This document shows positions 59,577 to 64,000 of a DNA stretch of 64,000 nucleotides, piece after piece. Origin of the DNA: Ceriagrion tenellum (taxonomy: Eukaryota > Arthropoda > Insecta > Odonata > Coenagrionidae). The first letter of the stretch is position 1. Each line of letters begins with the position of its first letter. The notes below the pieces were generated by a model, which worked only from the letters and a program-made list of their open reading frames with translations, did not search any database and was not told where the DNA came from. A program made the position numbers and the translations under genes. Where the stretch lies: assembly GCA_963169105.1 (NCBI GenBank), contig OY720636.1, positions 122,840,188 to 122,904,187 of the forward strand. Direction: 5' to 3'.

Positions 59577-62399
59577 TTAATTTCATTGCATGGACTGTGT
59601 GACTATACGATTCAGCCGTACTACCTTGGGATTGGGAGTTTTGCTCGGGATAAATTTTACAAGTACATAAATAGCTTATAAGGTGACGGAGGTTAAATCA
59701 TGAGTAACATTTAGCCATAAGTAATGTAATGGTTGCAATTAAAGAGGAATTTTCTTTATTTTTTGGACTGCATGACTTACCAGCAAAGATTTTGTTCCGA
59801 AAGATAGGGGTCTTCTTTGGCATAGGTTTTTTTTCCTTAGTTGAAGTAATTCGAAGTTCTATCTCATATCCTACCACTATTATAGTTTCGTCGGTAACTT
59901 ATGTTAAATATTCATTTAAATCACATTGTTTTGTTCCTTAACCTTTAATTTTTATTAGCTTCTGAGTATTTTGAGGTACGTGCAATAAATAAGTCTCTCA
60001 AAATGTTACAGAGTTGTCTATGATTGGTGAGTTGTTCATAGATGAAGAGATTACTCGATTAGTTTTTTTCACAGACGCAAGAGCTTCCTCATATGGTAAT
60101 CTCACTGTAAGAGCTTCCTCATATTGACGTGCGTCTGCTGTCTATATCAGGAAAATATTATTTTGCACAATTCCCTGACTGGTGCATTTGGCGAATTCAG
60201 TAATTTCTCGCATCGCGTCCTCTGTTTCTTTCACCCCACATTTTATCAGTTTCTTTCTCCGAGTCATGATGCTCACTTTTTTTGTGCTCCCCACTCTCCC
60301 AATTCCTCATTTTTGGTCATCCTGATAATTGACGATAGTTATTGATCTATAACCGGAGGAGTGGTCGGGAAATTCGCGCTTGATAGAATCGTCGGCCAAT
60401 TCGTTATCCCGGGAGACAACCCGAGTGACAAATGGTTCCGTGTTTACGTGACCAGGGAATCCTTTCCTCTTCCATCTTTTTTTTTCTCTCCTGCTCAAAG
60501 GGGGAGCGTACCAGAGGGTCGTGGATTGGGGGAACCAGCCGGCGCACTCTCCTTTCCCGGCGGTTATACATGGAGATAACCTCTGCCTTTGGGGCAATTT
60601 TTTTGGTACGTTTGACGCGTTCGTTAAGTGACCCTAGATGAGATTGTGACATTTGAGATTTACGTGCGTTTGTAATTCCATTCGTGGGTGGCCTCGCGTT
60701 GTGTATTGCACCAGTGATCTTCATGTATGAACCAAAATTACTTTTCCCCTTTAACCTGCTGTGGGTTCCTTTGTAATGAACCTCCCGTTAACTTGAATGC
60801 CTTATAACTTTCGGCGGGCAGAATTAAATATCGTTCGGGAAAAACGTGTCTGATTTAGAAAGTGGAATGAATTACGTATCAATTTTTTTTCGAAAAATTT
60901 TGGACGAAATATCTTTTTTATAATTCACGATGCTGATTTTATGTAAGTAAAAGGTTATTTGTTACTGTATTATCTTGTAAGCTGTACGTGTGCGAGGTTT
61001 GTGCAGAAATTAATATTAAAATATGACTTCGGCAGACTCGTCATTACTCTTGCTTTCAGTATATTTATCCTGTGTATCACTCGCATACACCTGGGTTTAG
61101 TATTTATTGAAATTTGAACGAATTCCCGTATTCCAATTATATTCAGACCAATATATATTCCAATATTACCTCAATTGAAGGTCAATTGTAGGCACTTTCA
61201 GTTTAGGAGTTCATAGCTTAATTAATTCACTCGGTGACATAAGAGTGAATTTCTATTTAGCGTTTAATGTATCACTATTCACTATCTTAGTATCGGTTCA
61301 CTATTTCATCCGAGTTTTATTGAGTTTTCTCATTAACATAGCGGGATCGTAACATACCTGTACACCTTGCGGGGCATGCCATCAATTGATCTAGAGAAAA
61401 TTATCGTCATTTTTATACTCTTGAGAAAAGTTTATGGGATTTTACAGAATTACGGAAGTGGAATCATGCAGTGTAAACCTATCGCATTGCTTTAAATATC
61501 TGCTTTTGTTATTCCTTCTTTCTTCATCAACTTGATTCATGTTGTCGTAGAAGAGAAGTTGGAATCAGGAACGGTAGTCAGTCTTGGAAAGTGTGTGCAT
61601 TGAAAAAAGTTGTGCGTTCTATCAATTTTGAAGTCTCAAATGTCATTTGCGCTGTATATGGAAGTTTAAGCATTGCGCTTATGCTTCATCTAACGACCTC
61701 ACATAAGAAGGTATAATAGCCAGTCGAAAAGGCACTGTTTAAGAAGAATACTGGTATGCGCGTTGCTTATGTAGTAGAATTTTTTTAAAATTTAAGTTCT
61801 TTCGCCGCTAAGTTCATTGGGCACCATCTTCCTGTAGCATTTGGGGGCAACATTTGTGTGTACGTATTGTTTGATTGCCTATTCTAATTCGAGAATCGAA
61901 CGCACCCATCGATACTTAACCTCGGTGAAGCAGTACGATGATGCCAATTTCAGGGGCTATTATAAATGTTTCCCAGGGTTTTCCTTGTAAGAGTGTTATT
62001 ATTTTTACCAAAATTAGAAGAATTTTTTGTTACAACAACCAGTTGCTTTATTATTTAAAACTTATCATCAAACGAGGATTTGTGGGCATGTTTAATCTTG
62101 AGTTATTGCCGTGGCATAAAATTAGCTGTACAACTGCTGATTTAGTGAAATTCTCTGCGGAAATTTTTGACCGTGAGTAAAATGCCCTTAGAAGTTAAGT
62201 CTTTTTTGTTTTCCGTTTTATGTCTTTATTTGCTGATACTGTTGAAATATTACATTTAGGGTATCTTATTGCCTTTCCTTAATTTTCGTGGATGTATATC
62301 GTCATGGGCAACGCATTTCTGGGCCTGCGTCGTAATAGAGTGAATCTTTATCAAGACGCGATAATGAACGAGAGAGTTCGTTTCGTTTCACTAAATATA
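59577..62399. other. No recognisable gene
   Basis: AT-rich. At 60072-60137 CAGACGCA and TGCGTCTG bracket a direct duplication of AAGAGCTTCCTCATAT. A modest GC-rich patch at about 60400-60580 yields overlapping frames on both strands without family resemblance. Confidence 0.45.
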
Positions 62400-62830
62400 G
62401 GCTCGCGTCGGCTTTTTTTTTCACTGCACATCCTCGTATCTCGCAATGGGAGCGCTTCCGTCTCTCCGTTCGAGATTCCTCTCTCGTGATTTAATGGGAT
62501 GAATGGACAGATTCCGCGCCCCAAGAGATGCGTGTCCGGGGAAGTCGGGGCGCTCGGGAAACCTATTGCCATTACTTGGAACCTTTCTCAAAGGATTCTC
62601 TCTCTCTTTCTCTCCGTCTCCCCTTTTAGTATCGTTCTCCCCTCACTTGAATGTTTTTTTCGTGAGGCTTCGTGGCCCAGAAAACCATTCCGATGCCACC
62701 GTTCGTTAGCTGAGAGCAAACCGTCATGCGCTAGACTCAAATTTGGCCCGTTTGCCACCCGTAAGTTTAAGCAGTCCGTATCACGAGGCACATCTCCCCG
62801 GAGGAGTTGAAAGACTTCCAAAACGGTTTT
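62400..62830. other. GC-rich block
   Basis: Moderately GC-rich, CpG-containing. Overlapping frames of 65-103 codons on both strands; no recognised product. Confidence 0.4.
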
Positions 62831-63299
62831 GCAGCGAGTCTCACAGCTACGAGGAAAAGGAATAATGGCTTACTTATGTGGAAATACCTCTGGAAAGGGT
62901 TTTGAAGTATTTTTGAAGCTATCATTCCATCATCTACTTCTGTGAACGTGGTATTATTTTGCAGCACAATTAATAGTACGAGGACCCCAAGGATGGGTTC
63001 ATTTTGTTATAATTGTTCCTGCTAATAATTAGGTGGCTACAGGATTAGATCTTCAGATGATCCTTCTGTCGTCAAAAAGAGTCTGCTTCTAATATTGGTA
63101 AATTTTCAGTTACGTATTCAATTATCCTCCTCTTAATTCTTTTATTTATTCTGTATTTTAGGCGAGGGGAACCATCTTGTGAATATCACTTGACTAGTGA
63201 TTTGACAGAATGTTGAAAGACTGAGGGGTATGGCAGTATGCTCGTGGTACATTTTGTAAATTCTTATTTATAATTATTTAAACTTTTCTATTAATACTT
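62831..63299. other. No recognisable feature
   Basis: AT-rich; nothing supported. Confidence 0.5.
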
Positions 63300-63472
63300 A
63301 CAGCCCCGAAAACAGCACAACAAAGGCCTTTTACATCGGATGTTTTTACATTAACAAGAGACGAACACTCACATCCCTGTCCTGGGCAGATAATATTATA
63401 CCCAGGCGGGACTCGAACCCGCGACCCTCTGGTTAGCAGGCGAGGACTTTACCCCACCGCCACCGGGGCCGA
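63300..63472 (-). mobile_element. tRNA-derived SINE, minus strand
   Basis: Read on the minus strand, the element starts near 63470 as GGCCCCGGTGGCGGTGGGGT, with an A-box-like TGGCGGTGGGG (63462-63452). The B box GGTTCGAGTCC lies at 63419-63409, followed by a tRNA-like 3' end CCCGCCTGGGTAT. A non-tRNA body continues to about 63300. The head is tRNA-like over its whole length, but the body follows directly, so it is a SINE and not a tRNA gene. Its sequence differs from the SINEs at 33578 and 35773. Confidence 0.75.
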
Positions 63473-63486
63473 CAGATTATTAAATT

Positions 63487-63546
63487 ATTAAATATTTATT
63501 CCATTTACGGCCGACTATTAAATATTTGTTCCATTTACGGCCACTT
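63487..63546 (+). repeat. Two-unit tandem duplication, period 30 bp
   Basis: ATTAAATATTTATTCCATTT followed by ACGGCC is repeated 30 bp later with one substitution (TTGTTCC). It lies immediately beside the SINE's 5' end. Confidence 0.8.
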
Positions 63547-64000
63547 TCTTCCCAACAACCTACTGAAGCTAATACACGATGCATTATCATGCTTGCGAGA
63601 CCATTTTGGTAAAATTTCTGATAACCTCAACGCTGAATCATGTCAGCGTGGTCTCTTGTAATTTTATGACTAAAGTGTCATATTCTCCAATGGATTGTAT
63701 CACTGTTTAAAGAGTCTCTTCAGGTTGTCTTAAATATAATGCAAAGATTGTTTGTTGCACGTTCTGCATTTTTTGGCTTCCCATCCACTCTGGATCATCT
63801 TTGAGTAGAGCTCAATTGTTCTCGTCCTTGCAGCTTTAAGAGAGTCAAAGGACTGACCTCGCGTGTACAACTATTTTAACGGCCTTTTGTTCGAAAGGAG
63901 AATGATTCAAGTCTGGCACTACTATTATCGGTGCATTTCACCAAAATGAAGTTTTCCAGAAACCGGAAGTAGATTCGCTCTCTACTCTCTCAGCCAGTAT
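63547..64000. other. No recognisable feature
   Basis: AT-rich to the end of the window; nothing supported. Confidence 0.5.

Noticed and set aside
63400..63472. Functional tRNA gene on the minus strand
   Set aside because: A and B boxes are present, but a non-tRNA body follows without a pol III terminator at the expected place, as in SINEs.
1..64000. CRISPR arrays, bacterial operons, riboswitches or rRNA
   Set aside because: No regularly spaced repeats with unique spacers, no dense coding and no rRNA-like text; the eukaryotic repeat content makes these unlikely.

Overview
This window looks like non-coding DNA from a large animal genome, most probably an arthropod and probably an insect. No open frame longer than about 170 codons exists on either strand. 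The background is AT-rich, CpG is common, and every protein-like stretch I recognise belongs to a decayed mobile element. I see no host exon, rRNA or intact tRNA gene, no operon-like gene packing and no CRISPR array. The region is either intergenic or part of a very long intron. The species cannot be named from sequence alone.

The recognisable content is a sparse graveyard of mobile elements. Four pieces of one non-LTR retrotransposon family lie on the minus strand (3.1-4.0, 12.9-13.35, 37.6 and 58.9-59.4 kb). All share a 3' end that runs into a CATCTA-type short tandem tail, and the two longest still show reverse-transcriptase C-terminal motifs. A Penelope-like element remnant with a GIY-YIG endonuclease fragment lies at 21.8-22.85 kb. 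A Ty3/gypsy-type remnant at 50.46-51.08 kb joins an LTR end, a primer-binding site extended into about 53 nt of tRNA-Leu complement, and a reverse-transcriptase fragment. There are three tRNA-derived SINEs (33.6, 35.8 and 63.4 kb), a hAT-type non-autonomous element with an exact 8-bp target duplication (11.8 kb), a PIF/Harbinger-like deletion derivative (9.3-10.1 kb) and a TA-flanked inverted-repeat element nested inside a LINE tail (12.9 kb). Several fold-back elements and local duplications are also present.

The other strong signal is compositional. Blocks of 200-800 bp that are GC-rich and CpG-containing recur every few kilobases, and many are strongly strand-asymmetric (polypyrimidine or polypurine). 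At about 35.0, 40.6 and 46.3 kb a polypyrimidine block abuts a polypurine block. These blocks generate most of the longer open frames, none of which resembles a known protein.

Because there are no host genes to connect, there is no pathway to describe. The interactions that can be read are between mobile elements: nesting, internal deletion, and an apparent reverse-transcription accident that copied primer tRNA into an LTR element. Coordinates of element edges are by eye and may be off by several bases.
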